Below, one piece after another: positions 40,828 through 50,993 of a stretch of DNA of 64,000 nt. The notes under the pieces were generated by a model. The model did no database searches and was not told the origin of the DNA. It saw nothing but the letters and a program-made list of their open reading frames with translations. Each line of letters begins with the position of its first letter. Position 1 is the first letter of the stretch. A program made the translations under genes and the position numbers. Location of the stretch: assembly GCF_021533195.1 (NCBI RefSeq), contig NZ_JAJNKB010000011.1, positions 1 to 64,000 of the forward strand. Reading direction: 5' to 3'. This DNA is from Portibacter marinus (GTDB lineage Bacteria; Bacteroidota; Bacteroidia; Chitinophagales; Saprospiraceae).

Positions 40828-43080
40828 CTAGCCTATGACCCTGTCACTACCTAAAAACGGTTGGTGATAATGCCGCTTATCCGTGGCCTTGTACATGGCA
40901 TTTGCGATCGCTCCAAAAATGGGCGGAAACGGAGGTTCACCCATACCTGTCGGATCGATTTCATTTTGCACGAAATGCACGTCTATTACTTTCGGGGCTT
41001 CACCCATTCTAATCATTCTGTATTGATCAAAATTTTTCTTTTCAGGCACTCCATCTTTAAAAGTCAATTCTCCATATAAGGCATTTCCAATACCGTCGAC
41101 AATGGCTCCCTCAGCCATATTGGTCGCCGCATCCGGATTGACGACCACACCACAGTCGATGGCGCAGCAAACACGTTCCACTACCGGTTTTCCTTCTTCC
41201 AGGCTTAGGTCCAGGACATGTGCTGCATAAGTACTATGACAAAAATAGGCGGACACTCCTCTATTTTTCGGGCTCCCTTCTTTGCCCCAGCCCGATTTCT
41301 CGCGCACCAATTCAAGCACTCCGGCATAACGTTCTGCATCGTAGTCATTTCTTTCTCCCACTGGGTTTTCAGCTGCACGCTTTAATAAGTCCAACCGAAA
41401 CTGAATGGGATCCTTGCCTGCGGCTTCTGCCACTTCGTCCAGGAAAGACTGCTCCGCGCCGGCCATAAAATTAGACCGTGGTGCTCTGAAAGCACCAATG
41501 GTTATATTAGAATCAATCGACCAATCTTCTGCAAGATAATGATCAAGAGCTCCAGCCGGAAAACGATTCGCAAATAAAGGACTTTCCGGAATGCCTCCAG
41601 CTTTGACATGAAGGGCAGTCAGATTGCCACTTTCATCCAAAGCAGCACGGTATGTGGCATGATAGGTAGGACGATAAATTCCATTGGTCATGTCGTCTTC
41701 TCTGGTGTAGACCAATTTGATGGGAGATCCAACAGTTTTGGAAATTAGTGCGGCTTCAACCACATAGTGTCCGTAAGCTCTTCTGCCAAATCCACCTCCC
41801 ATTCTGGTCATGTCCATTTCAATATTTTCCTCAGGCACCCCCAGACTGGAAACAAGGGTGGGAACAATCGACGAAGGGATCTGGATGGGAGTGGCGATTT
41901 TTAATTTGCCTTCCTGAAAATGTGCAAAGGAGTTCATCGGTTCCATACAGTTGTGCGCCAGAAAAGGTGCGGAGTAAGTCCGCTCGATTACTTGTGCAGC
42001 ATTTGCAAATGCTTGATCGGGATCGCCATCTTTTCGCACCACTCTGCCAGGCGTTTTTGCCAACTCTTCCATTTGCTCACGATGCCTTGCTGTGGATTCC
42101 AGGCCTGCCGGAACACTTCTTTGGGATTCTCCGCTCCATCCTTTAACAGTCTCTATATATTCTTCGAAAGGTTTCCATTTTACATTAAGCTTCTTCTTGG
42201 CCTGCATCACTTCCCAGGTAGAACTGCCGACGATGGCAACTACTTCAGGAAAGGCATTGGTATCAAATCCAGCCTTTACAAAATCGTCCTTGTAGCTTTT
42301 GATGGTCACTACATCCTTGATACCCGGCATGGATTTTACTTCGTTTCCGTCCACCTGATCCAGGGTCATTCCGAAGGCAGGGGGATGGGCTACCATTGCT
42401 ACTAGCATCTGATCTGTTTTGTAATCCAAACCAAACATTGGTTTTCCCGTAACTATGTCTTTACCGTCAATATTTTTATGAGACTTCCCGATTATTTTAA
42501 AATCTTTGACTTCTTTTAGTTTCACTTCATCAGGTACCGTCATGGTAGCCGCAAGGGATGCGATTTCTCCATAAGAAAGCTTTTGCTCGCCATCGCTATG
42601 GTGCAAAAATCCATCAGCGGAGGTTATTTCATCTGCTTCAATGCCCCATTGTTGAGCAGCTGCAGCTATTAACATTGCTCTCGCAGAGGCCCCGGCCATC
42701 CTTAATGGTTCCCATCTGGTCATGATGCCGCGACTTCCTCCTGTAAATTGTCTACCGTATTTGTCTTTGTGGTATGGTGCCTGTTCTAACATTACTTTCT
42801 TCCAATCGAGATCCAACTCTTCTGCGATCAGCATGGGCATAGAGGTTCTCACGTTTTGTCCGAATTCGGGATTAGGAGCATAGATGGTCACTACACCATT
42901 GTCGCCAATTTTAAGGTAGGAATTAATCTCAAACCATTCTTCCGGCATGGCCAGAATTTCTTCCTCTGTCTTTGATTGGCAGGATGCCAGCCAACTAAAT
43001 CCAAGAATCATTCCGCCACCGGCTGCAACAGAAGTTTTAAGAAAAGTCCTACGACCTACAGATGTTTTTATGATAGACAT
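40828..43080 (-). CDS. Molybdopterin-binding hydroxylase large subunit (isoquinoline 1-oxidoreductase beta-like), Tat-exported
   Basis: The 750-residue xanthine dehydrogenase-family subunit begins MSIIKTSVGRRTFLKTSVAA, a twin-arginine signal (RRTFLK), so the folded cofactor-loaded enzyme is exported. The molybdopterin-binding segments include 'GDNGVVTIYAPNPEFGQNVRTSMPMLIAEEL', 'GGGFGRRAYGHYVVEAALISK', 'GAFRAPRSNFMAGAEQSFLDEVA' and the ending 'GMGEPPFPPIFGAIANAMYKAT', where the Glu is the expected base. Homologues oxidise N-heterocycles or aldehydes. It follows the iron-sulfur subunit by 39 nt. The FAD subunit is absent, as in IorAB, and electrons would pass to a cytochrome or quinone. Confidence 0.92.
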   Translation of the reverse strand: MSIIKTSVGRRTFLKTSVAAGGGMILGFSWLASCQSKTEEEILAMPEEWFEINSYLKIGDNGVVTIYAPNPEFGQNVRTSMPMLIAEELDLDWKKVMLEQAPYHKDKYGRQFTGGSRGIMTRWEPLRMAGASARAMLIAAAAQQWGIEADEITSADGFLHHSDGEQKLSYGEIASLAATMTVPDEVKLKEVKDFKIIGKSHKNIDGKDIVTGKPMFGLDYKTDQMLVAMVAHPPAFGMTLDQVDGNEVKSMPGIKDVVTIKSYKDDFVKAGFDTNAFPEVVAIVGSSTWEVMQAKKKLNVKWKPFEEYIETVKGWSGESQRSVPAGLESTARHREQMEELAKTPGRVVRKDGDPDQAFANAAQVIERTYSAPFLAHNCMEPMNSFAHFQEGKLKIATPIQIPSSIVPTLVSSLGVPEENIEMDMTRMGGGFGRRAYGHYVVEAALISKTVGSPIKLVYTREDDMTNGIYRPTYHATYRAALDESGNLTALHVKAGGIPESPLFANRFPAGALDHYLAEDWSIDSNITIGAFRAPRSNFMAGAEQSFLDEVAEAAGKDPIQFRLDLLKRAAENPVGERNDYDAERYAGVLELVREKSGWGKEGSPKNRGVSAYFCHSTYAAHVLDLSLEEGKPVVERVCCAIDCGVVVNPDAATNMAEGAIVDGIGNALYGELTFKDGVPEKKNFDQYRMIRMGEAPKVIDVHFVQNEIDPTGMGEPPFPPIFGAIANAMYKATDKRHYHQPFLGSDRVIG

Positions 43081-43119
43081 GATTTAAAATTTAAAAGTGA
43101 AAGATGATGAGGAACAATG

Positions 43120-43581
43120 CTAATATTCTTTAGCTGCGGTCTTAATCGCTTTTTTGATACGTGTATATGTTCCGCAACGGCAAATGTTGCCCTGCATTGC
43201 AGCATCGATGTCCTCATCGGAAGGATTGGGGTTGTCATTTAATAAAGCTGTGGCGCTCATGATCTGGCCTGCCTGGCAATAACCACATTGAGGAACATCG
43301 TGTTCTAACCATGCTTTCTGAACCGGATTTAAGCCTTTTTTTGTGGCCAGACCTTCAATGGTTGTAATCTTTTTCCCTTCTGCAGCTGATACCGGAAGGA
43401 TACAGGATCTCATTGCAGCACCATCCATGTGAATGGTACAAGCGCCGCATTGCGCAATACCACACCCATATTTAGTGCCGGGTAAATCCAGATGATCCCG
43501 CAAGACCCATAGCATTGGTGTAGTTGGATCGACATCTACTTGCTGTTTTTCTCCGTTGATGTTTAAATTGAAATTTGCCAT
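43120..43581 (-). CDS. (2Fe-2S) small subunit of the molybdenum hydroxylase (IorA-like)
   Basis: The 153-residue protein has two [2Fe-2S] clusters. The plant-ferredoxin-type cluster motif is '[20 protein letters not shown]' with a further Cys in 'RSCILPV'. The C-terminal cluster motif is '[14 protein letters not shown]' with 'GNICRCGTY'. Size and motif order match the small subunits of the CO dehydrogenase/IorA group. It is the first gene of the two-gene operon with the large subunit. It lacks its own signal peptide and would be exported with the large subunit by the Tat system. Confidence 0.95.
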   Translation of the reverse strand: MANFNLNINGEKQQVDVDPTTPMLWVLRDHLDLPGTKYGCGIAQCGACTIHMDGAAMRSCILPVSAAEGKKITTIEGLATKKGLNPVQKAWLEHDVPQCGYCQAGQIMSATALLNDNPNPSDEDIDAAMQGNICRCGTYTRIKKAIKTAAKEY

Positions 43582-43633
43582 AGCTAAATGTATATGTTGT
43601 TAATATTTTAAAGATACGAAAAATGAAGTTGAA

Positions 43634-43972
43634 TTATAAGTTAGCGATGGTCACCTCTCTTCCACCCACTTCAGCCAAAAGGTCAATCCGATTCAGAACA
43701 ACGGCGGTGTTTTCTATAAAATTTACAAATCGTTCATGTACATCGGCCTTTTTATACCAAATCCCTCCACTTTCTATAATTTCGAGTTCGCGTTGTGTAT
43801 CCCACGATCCACCCATGTGGACAAACATGGCGTTCTCATGGAAGAGTTGTTTCAATTTTTCCACATTTTTGTCTGCCATCCAATCCCATTTTTGTTGGGA
43901 TAACTCTAAGATTTGCTGCTCAGGTGATGCATTTGGTGAAATCTGATGGGTGGTGGCGATGACGGAGGTCAA
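43634..43972 (-). pseudogene. DUF4440/SnoaL-like protein fragment lacking both ends
   Basis: The 112-codon frame encodes the core of a nuclear transport factor 2-like fold: 'QKWDWMADKNVEKLKQLF', 'FVHMGGSWDTQRELEIIESGGIWYKKADVHE', 'VVLNRIDLLAEVGGREVT'. It has only a TTG start, no signal peptide, and ends about 25 residues before the family's usual 'TEVYV..DG.WKL' finish. Its start region is antisense to the Gly/Lys-rich frame at 43946-44092. Truncation on both sides suggests a remnant left by a rearrangement; a short functional version is the alternative. Confidence 0.6.
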
Positions 43973-44092
43973 GGTGGATCACCAGGTGGTAGCATGTCCG
44001 GGGGAAACCAGAGGTCGAATAAACCAGCAAAATCAAATGACAAAAAAACGAAGAAGAAAAATAAAAAGGATCAGAAATCACCATCGAACTGA
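43946..44092 (+). CDS. Small Gly/Lys-rich ORF, probably the 3' end of a lost gene
   Basis: The 48-residue frame from the ATG 43946-43948 reads MGGGDDGGQGGSPGGSMSGG, then NQRSNKPAKSNDKKTKKKNK and a short finish. This is a low-complexity, strongly basic tail like those at the C-termini of RNA-binding proteins or DEAD-box helicases. A stop lies 9 nt upstream in frame, so no body is attached. A strong plus-strand terminator follows 41 nt later. It may be a relic of a longer plus-strand gene, or a small basic protein. Confidence 0.4.
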   Translation: MGGGDDGGQGGSPGGSMSGGNQRSNKPAKSNDKKTKKKNKKDQKSPSN

Positions 44093-44133
44093 TGCAAAAT
44101 AACTGATAAAAGTTATTCCGTACAAACTTTATC

Positions 44134-44178
44134 GCCGAGGCAGAGCTATATTAAATTCTGCTTCGGCTTTTCTTTTTC
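44134..44178 (+). terminator. Rho-independent terminator
   Basis: GCCGAGGCAGA (44134-44144) and TCTGCTTCGGC (44157-44167) form an 11-bp stem with one wobble, followed by TTTTCTTTTTC. The T-tract shows plus-strand termination, which fits the 48-aa frame upstream and insulates the arabinose operon. Confidence 0.85.
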
Positions 44179-44237
44179 AAAAATACAAGGATCTTCAATA
44201 ATATCTTATTTTTAGCAGATCTCTTATACTAAAAATT

Positions 44238-45785
44238 ATGAATCCATTCAAATTTATCACTTTCGCATTATTACTGCCAAGCATTTTTATTTTTGGACAA
44301 AGTGTTGAAGTCAATCTTAGCCCTGACAGCGAGTCACCCATCATCAGCAAACATATTTACGGACATTTTGCTGAGCATTTGGGTCGTTGCATATACGGAG
44401 GGTTTTACGTCGGAGAAGATAGCCAGATCCCCAATACTTCTGGTGTCCGAAATGATGTGGTAGAGGCTTTAAAGGCTTTGGAAATTCCCAATTTGAGATG
44501 GCCGGGTGGATGCTTTGCCGATACCTATCATTGGAAAGATGGCATCGGTCCTAAAGAAGACAGGCCCTCTATATTGAATGTATGGTGGGGAAATGTCAGA
44601 GAAGACAACAGTTTCGGAACGCACGATTTTTTAAACATGTGTGAGCTTTTGGATACAGAGCCATACCTATCGGCCAATGTGGGTAGCGGAACAGTACAGG
44701 AGTTCGCAGACTGGATCAAGTATACTACTCATCCGGCAGGTTCCAGTCCTATGCCGGAATTAAGAGCCAAAAACGGTCGTACTGAACCCTGGCAAGTGAA
44801 GTACTGGGGAATCGGAAATGAAGCCTGGGGTTGCGGTGGAAATATGAGACCAGAATACTATGCAGATGTTTATCGAAGATTTGCGACCTATGCTTCAGAT
44901 TGGAGCAATAGTGGAGGTATGGTGAGAATTGCTTCAGGGGCAAGTAGTTCAGATTACAAGTGGACTGAGGTTTTGATGCAAAACATCCCTAAAAATCTGA
45001 TTGAAGCGATAGCTTTACATCATTACTCCGTGATCGACTGGGGAAATAAAGGACCTGCCAAAGATTTTTCGGAGAAACAGTATTTCCAAATTATGAAGGA
45101 GGCTCTTAGAATGGAGGAACTGATTTCCAAACATGTAGCCATTATGGATCAGTATGATCCGGAAAAGAAAGTCGATCTTTATGTTGATGAATGGGGAGGA
45201 TGGTATGATGTGGAACCAGGTACGAATAGCGCATTTCTATATCAACAGAATACCATGAGGGATGCAATGCTCGCCAGCACAACCCTTAACATTTTCAACA
45301 ATCATGCAGATCGTGTTAAGTTTGCCAATATTGCTCAGGCCATCAATGTGCTACAGGCAGTGATCCTGACTGACGAGGAAAAGCTTATCTTGACACCAAC
45401 CTATCACGTTTTCAAAATGTATACGCCTCATCACGATGCTCAACTGATTCCCGTATCTTTTGACTCACCGACGTATGAATTCGAAGGTCAAAAACTTCCT
45501 GCCATCTCTATTTCAGCCTCTTCAGGTAAGGAGGGAAAAACTTATTTAACGATTGCCAATATTGATGCCAGACAAACACATACTATTGAAATTAAGGTGG
45601 CTGCCATTGATGTAGATAAAATTGACGCTAAAATTCTGACATCAGCCAATCTTCAAGATCACAATTCGTTTGAGGATCCCGATAACATTGTAGTACAAGA
45701 ATTTAATAATGTTTCCATGTCAAACGGTATCGTTAAATTAGACGTTCCACCATTTTCCTTGGTGGCAATTCAGGCAGCAAAATAG
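44238..45785 (+). CDS. GH51 alpha-L-arabinofuranosidase
   Basis: The 515-residue product has a signal peptide (1-20, 'FIFGQ') and the GH51 (beta/alpha)8 barrel. 'EHLGRCIYGGFYVGEDS' near 46-62, 'IPNLRWPGGCFADTYHWKDG' near 83-102, the acid/base E195 in 'GIGNEAWGCGG' and the nucleophile E318 in 'YVDEWGGWYD' are all present. A beta-sandwich domain closes the chain. It removes terminal arabinofuranose from arabinan or arabinoxylan oligomers, here in the periplasm. It leads a collinear arabinose operon, 7 nt before araB. Confidence 0.93.
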   Translation: MNPFKFITFALLLPSIFIFGQSVEVNLSPDSESPIISKHIYGHFAEHLGRCIYGGFYVGEDSQIPNTSGVRNDVVEALKALEIPNLRWPGGCFADTYHWKDGIGPKEDRPSILNVWWGNVREDNSFGTHDFLNMCELLDTEPYLSANVGSGTVQEFADWIKYTTHPAGSSPMPELRAKNGRTEPWQVKYWGIGNEAWGCGGNMRPEYYADVYRRFATYASDWSNSGGMVRIASGASSSDYKWTEVLMQNIPKNLIEAIALHHYSVIDWGNKGPAKDFSEKQYFQIMKEALRMEELISKHVAIMDQYDPEKKVDLYVDEWGGWYDVEPGTNSAFLYQQNTMRDAMLASTTLNIFNNHADRVKFANIAQAINVLQAVILTDEEKLILTPTYHVFKMYTPHHDAQLIPVSFDSPTYEFEGQKLPAISISASSGKEGKTYLTIANIDARQTHTIEIKVAAIDVDKIDAKILTSANLQDHNSFEDPDNIVVQEFNNVSMSNGIVKLDVPPFSLVAIQAAK

Positions 45786-45792
45786 ATGCGTT

Positions 45793-47484
45793 ATGAGTAG
45801 CTATGTCATTGGATTGGATTACGGGACTGATTCTGTCAGGGCACTACTTGTCAATGCAGAGACCGGAAATGAAGTTGCAGCAATGGTTCACGAATATAAA
45901 CGATGGAACCAGGGACTTTACTGTAAGCCTCCAAAAAATCAATATAGGCAGCATATTTTGGATCATATAGAAGGGCTTGAGATCACCATAGGGGGAGTAC
46001 TGACAGAAGCCCATCTCGATCCACAATTGGTGAAAGCCATATGCATTGACACGACGGGAAGCTCTCCACTTCCGGTCAACAAAAGTGGTGAGGCATTGTG
46101 TCTACAACCACCCTGGACAGACCATCCCAATGCCATGATGATATTATGGAAAGACCATACTGCAGTTGAAGAAGCTGAAGAAATAAATCATCTGGCCAGG
46201 AACTGGGGAGGGATCGATTACACCGTGTTTGAAGGTGGAATCTATTCTTCTGAATGGTTTTGGGCTAAAATCTTACATATTATCAGGGAGGATGAAGGCG
46301 TTCGCGAAGCAGCTTATTCGTGGGTCGAGCACTGTGATTATATAACCCATATGTTGACAGGGAATAACGATATCCATCTACTGAAAAGAAGCCGATGCGC
46401 TGCCGGTCATAAGGCGATGTGGCATGAATCATGGGATGGACTTCCCTCGAAGGATTTTCTGAAGCAACTAGATCCTTATCTGGCCCAATTGAGAGATCAT
46501 TTGTACGAAGAGACTTTTACGTCAGATGAAATTGCTGGTACGCTAAGCTCAGAATGGGCCACGAAGTTAGGATTGACCACTGAGACCAGGATAGCTGTGG
46601 GCACTTTCGATGCCCATGCCGGAGCTGTGGGAGCAGGCGCTCGTGAACATACCTTGGTGCGTGTAATGGGAACCTCCACGTGTGATATGATAGTAGCTTC
46701 AGAAGACACCCTACAGGATCATCCAGTCTCAGGTATCTGTGGCCAGGTGAACGGATCCATCATCCCTGGAATGATAGGGCTTGAAGCAGGTCAATCTGCT
46801 TTTGGAGATGTTTTGGCTTGGTTCAAAAGCATTCTTTTGTGGCCCATGGATCAGATGTTGCCACAGATCAGTTTCCTTTCTGACTCACAAAAAGATGCCA
46901 TAAGAAAATCTTTTGATGAGGGTCTGATAGAAAAACTATCCTTTGAGGCAGAGCATATTCCCCATACTGAAAGCTTGCCTGTTGCCTTAGATTGGATCAA
47001 TGGCAGAAGAACTCCAGATGCCAATCAGTATTTAAAAGGTGCCATGATCAATCTTTCTCTGGGAACGGAAGCTTCACATTTGTTCAAAAGTCTGGTATAT
47101 GCCATCTGCTTAGGATCAAAAAAAATAGTAGATCGTTTTGAGTCAGAAGGAGTCGAAATTAAAGAAGTAATTGGAATAGGCGGCGTTGCCAGGAAATCAC
47201 CATATATCATGCAGTTACTTGCAAATGTTTTAAATAAGCCAATCGAAGTGGCTGAATCTGATCAAACTCCTGCACTGGGAGCGGCGATATATGCATCTGT
47301 TGCAGCCGGAATCTATCCCAATGTTACATCTGCTATGGAAATAATGACCTGTGGTATAGAAGCAACCTATTTCCCACAGGAAAAGGAAGTTGTCGAATTG
47401 CAGAATTATGAACGGTCATACGATGAACTCGCCCGTTTCATTGAAGAAATCACTGAAAAAAGAAGAAGCAATGTCAAAATATAA
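45793..47484 (+). CDS. araB: L-ribulokinase
   Basis: The 563-residue FGGY kinase phosphorylates L-ribulose. Motifs: YVIGLDYGTDSVRALLVNAE at the phosphate-1 loop, 'WKDHTAVEEAEEIN', 'MGTSTCDMIVA' and 'GIGGVARKSPYIMQLLANVL' near 470, then 'ALGAAIYASVAAGIY'. Length and the 'CLQPPWTDHPNAMMILWKDH' region match the AraB branch rather than xylulokinases. It is the second gene of the operon. Its end overlaps the araD start by 14 nt, a sign of translational coupling. The next steps of the pathway are encoded directly after it. Confidence 0.95.
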   Translation: MSSYVIGLDYGTDSVRALLVNAETGNEVAAMVHEYKRWNQGLYCKPPKNQYRQHILDHIEGLEITIGGVLTEAHLDPQLVKAICIDTTGSSPLPVNKSGEALCLQPPWTDHPNAMMILWKDHTAVEEAEEINHLARNWGGIDYTVFEGGIYSSEWFWAKILHIIREDEGVREAAYSWVEHCDYITHMLTGNNDIHLLKRSRCAAGHKAMWHESWDGLPSKDFLKQLDPYLAQLRDHLYEETFTSDEIAGTLSSEWATKLGLTTETRIAVGTFDAHAGAVGAGAREHTLVRVMGTSTCDMIVASEDTLQDHPVSGICGQVNGSIIPGMIGLEAGQSAFGDVLAWFKSILLWPMDQMLPQISFLSDSQKDAIRKSFDEGLIEKLSFEAEHIPHTESLPVALDWINGRRTPDANQYLKGAMINLSLGTEASHLFKSLVYAICLGSKKIVDRFESEGVEIKEVIGIGGVARKSPYIMQLLANVLNKPIEVAESDQTPALGAAIYASVAAGIYPNVTSAMEIMTCGIEATYFPQEKEVVELQNYERSYDELARFIEEITEKRRSNVKI

Positions 47485-48169
47485 AGAACTAAAAAGATCG
47501 TGTTATGAAGCCAACATGGAGCTACGGGCGCAAGGATTGGTGGTTTATACTTTTGGCAATGTAAGTGAAGTTGACCGTTCCAAAGGCCATTTTGCAATCA
47601 AACCAAGTGGCATTCCCTATAAGGACCTGCATGCTGAAGATATGGTCATCGTCGATTTTGATAACAACATCATTGAAGGTGATCTAAGGCCTTCTTCTGA
47701 CACGAAGACACATGCCTGGTTGTATAGAAATTGGAGTAAAATCGGAGGAATCGCTCATACCCACGCCACCTTTTCCGTCTCCTGGGCACAGGCGCAGAAA
47801 GACATTCCTATTTATGGAACCACTCATGCAGACCACCTCACCAAAGATATACCTTGCGTGCAATGTATGTCTGATCATCTCATCCGCGGAGATTACGAGC
47901 ACAATACTGGTATTCAGATTACAGAATGCTTTGAAGAAAGAAGCCTTGATTATCAAGAAGTAAGTATGATACTGGTCGGAAATCACGGACCCTTTACCTG
48001 GGGAAAGGATGCGAATGCTGCTGTATATCACAGCAAAATATTGGAAGTGATTGCGGAGATGGCTTATCGAACCTTGCAGATTAATCCTGAGGCTGTGCCT
48101 TTGAAAGATTCCCTTATTCAAAAACATTACGAAAGAAAACACGGAAAAGACGCTTATTATGGACAGTAG
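47471..48169 (+). CDS. araD: L-ribulose-5-phosphate 4-epimerase
   Basis: The ATG at 47471 gives [20 protein letters not shown] and 232 residues, the family length; an upstream ATG would place 27 extra residues inside araB. The class II aldolase-type fold has the zinc site H96-T-H98 ('GIAHTHATF') and H in '[10 protein letters not shown]', plus D77. It makes D-xylulose 5-phosphate, feeding the pentose phosphate pathway. The gene overlaps araB by 14 nt and araA by 11 nt, so the three are probably translated from one message. Confidence 0.95.
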   Translation: MSKYKELKRSCYEANMELRAQGLVVYTFGNVSEVDRSKGHFAIKPSGIPYKDLHAEDMVIVDFDNNIIEGDLRPSSDTKTHAWLYRNWSKIGGIAHTHATFSVSWAQAQKDIPIYGTTHADHLTKDIPCVQCMSDHLIRGDYEHNTGIQITECFEERSLDYQEVSMILVGNHGPFTWGKDANAAVYHSKILEVIAEMAYRTLQINPEAVPLKDSLIQKHYERKHGKDAYYGQ

Positions 48170-49676
48170 TCAAGCCCTCATAAAAAAGGAAATATGGTTT
48201 ATGACAGGCAGTCAGCACCTCTATGGCCAGGATGTTTTGAAAAAGGTCGATCATCATACTCAAACCATAGTAGATGTTCTAAATAAAGAAGCTAACTTAC
48301 TAGTGCGCCTGGTCAAAAAACAAGTGGTTACCACTCCTGAAGAGATTTATCAAGCCTGTCTGGAAGGCAATGGATCTCGAAATTGTATCGGTGTTATGCT
48401 ATGGATGCACACTTTTTCCCCTGCCAAAATGTGGATTCGTGGGCTTCAAAATTTAACAAAGCCGATTTGCCACCTCCACACCCAGTTTAATTCTGAAATT
48501 CCATGGGAAAATATCGACATGGATTTCATGAATCTCAATCAATCTGCACATGGAGACAGAGAGTTTGGCTTTTTGTTGACCAGGATGAGAAAAAGGAGGA
48601 AGATTGTTGTGGGTCACTGGAAAAGTAAGCGTGTTCATAAGCAGATTGACGTGTGGTCTAGGGCTGTGCTGGGATGGCATGAAATGCAAAATCTCAAGAT
48701 CGCAAGGATTGGAGACAATATGAGGGAAGTAGCGGTTACGGAAGGGAATAAAGTTTCTGCTCAAATTCAGTTAGGCATGTCTGTCAATGGATATGATACT
48801 TCTGATGTATTAAAACACCTGCCGGACAAGGGAGACAGGTTGGTTTCTGAACTAATTCAAGATTACGAAGACAAATATGAAATAGCACAGGATTTAAAAT
48901 CAGGTGAATCCATGCATGATTCTTTGATCGAAGCTGCCAGGATTGAAATAGCCTTGAGTAGATTTCTGAAAGAAGGCAATTTCGGAGCTTTCACCAACAC
49001 TTTTGAAAACTTAGGAGCCTTTAAGCAATTGCCGGGAATTGCAGTGCAGCGATTAATGGAAAAAGGATATGGTTTTGGAGCTGAGGGCGACTGGAAAACA
49101 GCAGGATTACTGCGCTGTATGAAAGTGATGTCCGCTCAGCTCGAAGGCGGTACCTCATTCATGGAAGATTATACCTATCATTTTTCACAAGAACGCTCAC
49201 TGGTTCTGGGTTCCCATATGTTGGAAATTTGTCCCAGCATAACTACCGGTCGACCCTCATGCGAAATACAACCTCTTGGCATTGGCGGAAAAGCTGACCC
49301 AGTAAGATTGGTATTTGACGGCGAGCCCGGGCCTGGATTAAATGCTTCCTTGATCGATCTGGGCAACCGTTTCAGGCTTGTGGTGAATGAGGTAGAAGGA
49401 GTAACTCCGGAATCCAGACTGCCGCATCTCCCGGTCGCCCGTGTCCTGTGGGAAGCCAAACCTGATCTTGAAACCGCCGCAACAGCCTGGATGCTGGCCG
49501 GGGGTGCACACCATACGGTTTATTCCCAGGCCCTAAGTACGGACTTCCTGGAAGACTGGTCAGAAATGTCAGGAATCGAGCTTTTGGTCATCGATCTCGA
49601 AACAAAGATCAGAGCATTTAAAGATAAAATAAAGTCAAATGAGGTATATTACCACTTGTTTCAGAATACCATTTAA
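48159..49676 (+). CDS. araA: L-arabinose isomerase
   Basis: The 505-residue isomerase converts L-arabinose to L-ribulose with a Mn(II) cofactor. It starts '...[19 protein letters not shown]', the AraA signature. Key blocks are '[20 protein letters not shown]', '[20 protein letters not shown]', '[20 protein letters not shown]' (metal-ligand Glu), '[26 protein letters not shown]' and '[14 protein letters not shown]' (His ligands). It is complete by length. The gene begins within the last 11 nt of araD. With araB and araD it forms the bacterial L-arabinose catabolic pathway. Confidence 0.96.
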   Translation: MDSSQALIKKEIWFMTGSQHLYGQDVLKKVDHHTQTIVDVLNKEANLLVRLVKKQVVTTPEEIYQACLEGNGSRNCIGVMLWMHTFSPAKMWIRGLQNLTKPICHLHTQFNSEIPWENIDMDFMNLNQSAHGDREFGFLLTRMRKRRKIVVGHWKSKRVHKQIDVWSRAVLGWHEMQNLKIARIGDNMREVAVTEGNKVSAQIQLGMSVNGYDTSDVLKHLPDKGDRLVSELIQDYEDKYEIAQDLKSGESMHDSLIEAARIEIALSRFLKEGNFGAFTNTFENLGAFKQLPGIAVQRLMEKGYGFGAEGDWKTAGLLRCMKVMSAQLEGGTSFMEDYTYHFSQERSLVLGSHMLEICPSITTGRPSCEIQPLGIGGKADPVRLVFDGEPGPGLNASLIDLGNRFRLVVNEVEGVTPESRLPHLPVARVLWEAKPDLETAATAWMLAGGAHHTVYSQALSTDFLEDWSEMSGIELLVIDLETKIRAFKDKIKSNEVYYHLFQNTI

Positions 49677-49786
49677 TCATATGGGCTTCGTCGGTGTTTT
49701 CCTGAGATTAACTTAGACTAAAGCTTCTATGAAATCAGTTACACAGTTCGGACTGATCATATTCTATACATGTTTAATTCAAAAAA

Positions 49787-50953
49787 ATGCATTCAAAAGT
49801 TAAAGTTTATTTAGGTTTAATTCTCTTGGTATTACTGTTATGTCAATGCAAGAAAAATGCAAATCAAACAGATTCAAATCCATCTGATCAAGTGAAAACC
49901 AACATCACTAAAAGTGCATACGGATTAACAGCTGCCGGTGACAGCGTCGAGAAATACACCTTGTCCAATACCAATGGAATGAAGATCGATGTCATCACCT
50001 ATGGTGGAATTATTACTTCATGGACAGCACCAGATAAGGATGGGAATTACAAAAATATCGTTTTGGGCTATGACAGTCTCAGCCAGTATCTCTCTGGCAG
50101 TCCTTACTTCGGTGCAATTATAGGTCGATATGGCAATAGAATCGCAAATGGTAAATTTCAGTTAGATGGGCAAGAATATACCCTGGCTACCAATAATGAC
50201 CCCAATCATCTGCATGGTGGAGAAGTAGGTTTTGATAAAGTAATCTGGGAAGCAAGTGTAGGTTCGCCAGGTGATGCTGCAGTGTTGATCTTGACTTATA
50301 CCAGTCCTGATGGCGAAGAAGGATACCCTGGGAAACTTACTTCAACAGTCACTTACAGATTAACCAATGATGATGCTTTAGAGATTGACTATATGGCTAC
50401 AACCGACCAAAAAACAATCGTTAATCTGACGCAGCATTCTTATTTCAATTTATCCGGAGACTTTTCTCAGAGCATATTGGACCAGAAAGTGCGGATTCTG
50501 GCAGATGAATATCTACCTGTAGATGAAACTTTAATTCCGACAGGTGAGAAGAGAAAGGTAGAAGGTACGCCATTTGATTTCAAAGTACCCAAAGCCATTG
50601 GACAAGACATTGAAGTAGAAAATGAGCAGTTGAAAAGAGGAAATGGATACGATCATTGTTGGGTTCTCAATGACCACGGCTCCTTTAGAAAAGTAGCGAG
50701 TGCTTATCACGAGGAGACAGGTCGATTTTTAGAAGTCATCACGAACGAACCGGGCATTCAATTCTACACTGGAAATTTTCTGGATGGAACGCTTCCAGCA
50801 TATGGAGGCGGCACTTACGGATTTCGCTCCGGATTTTGTCTGGAGACACAACATTTTCCCGATTCGCCTAACCAGAAAGAATTTCCTTCAGTCACATTAG
50901 AACCAGGTCAGCCATACCGTTCAAAAACGACTTATCGCTTTTCCGTAAAGTGA
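49787..50953 (+). CDS. galM: Aldose 1-epimerase (mutarotase) lipoprotein
   Basis: The 388-residue product has a lipoprotein signal (LILLVLLLCQC, Cys21/22) followed by a galactose mutarotase-like beta fold. Landmarks are 'GIITSWTAPDKDGNYKNIVLGYD', 'IGRYGNRIANGKFQLDGQEYTLATNN', 'LHGGEVGFDKVIWEA', the catalytic His region 'NLTQHSYFNLSG' and the late 'EPGIQFYTGNFLDG'. It interconverts sugar anomers in the envelope, which would feed arabinose of the right form to the transporter or isomerase. It is 110 nt after araA on the same strand and probably belongs to the operon. Confidence 0.9.
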   Translation: MHSKVKVYLGLILLVLLLCQCKKNANQTDSNPSDQVKTNITKSAYGLTAAGDSVEKYTLSNTNGMKIDVITYGGIITSWTAPDKDGNYKNIVLGYDSLSQYLSGSPYFGAIIGRYGNRIANGKFQLDGQEYTLATNNDPNHLHGGEVGFDKVIWEASVGSPGDAAVLILTYTSPDGEEGYPGKLTSTVTYRLTNDDALEIDYMATTDQKTIVNLTQHSYFNLSGDFSQSILDQKVRILADEYLPVDETLIPTGEKRKVEGTPFDFKVPKAIGQDIEVENEQLKRGNGYDHCWVLNDHGSFRKVASAYHEETGRFLEVITNEPGIQFYTGNFLDGTLPAYGGGTYGFRSGFCLETQHFPDSPNQKEFPSVTLEPGQPYRSKTTYRFSVK

Positions 50954-50993
50954 CTATAAATGGACATGCCATTCCATTACAAGATAGTATATG

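Noticed and set aside
41920-42405. A 161-codon plus-strand frame
   Set aside because: It lies opposite the iorB-like gene, whose molybdopterin motifs are intact across this stretch.
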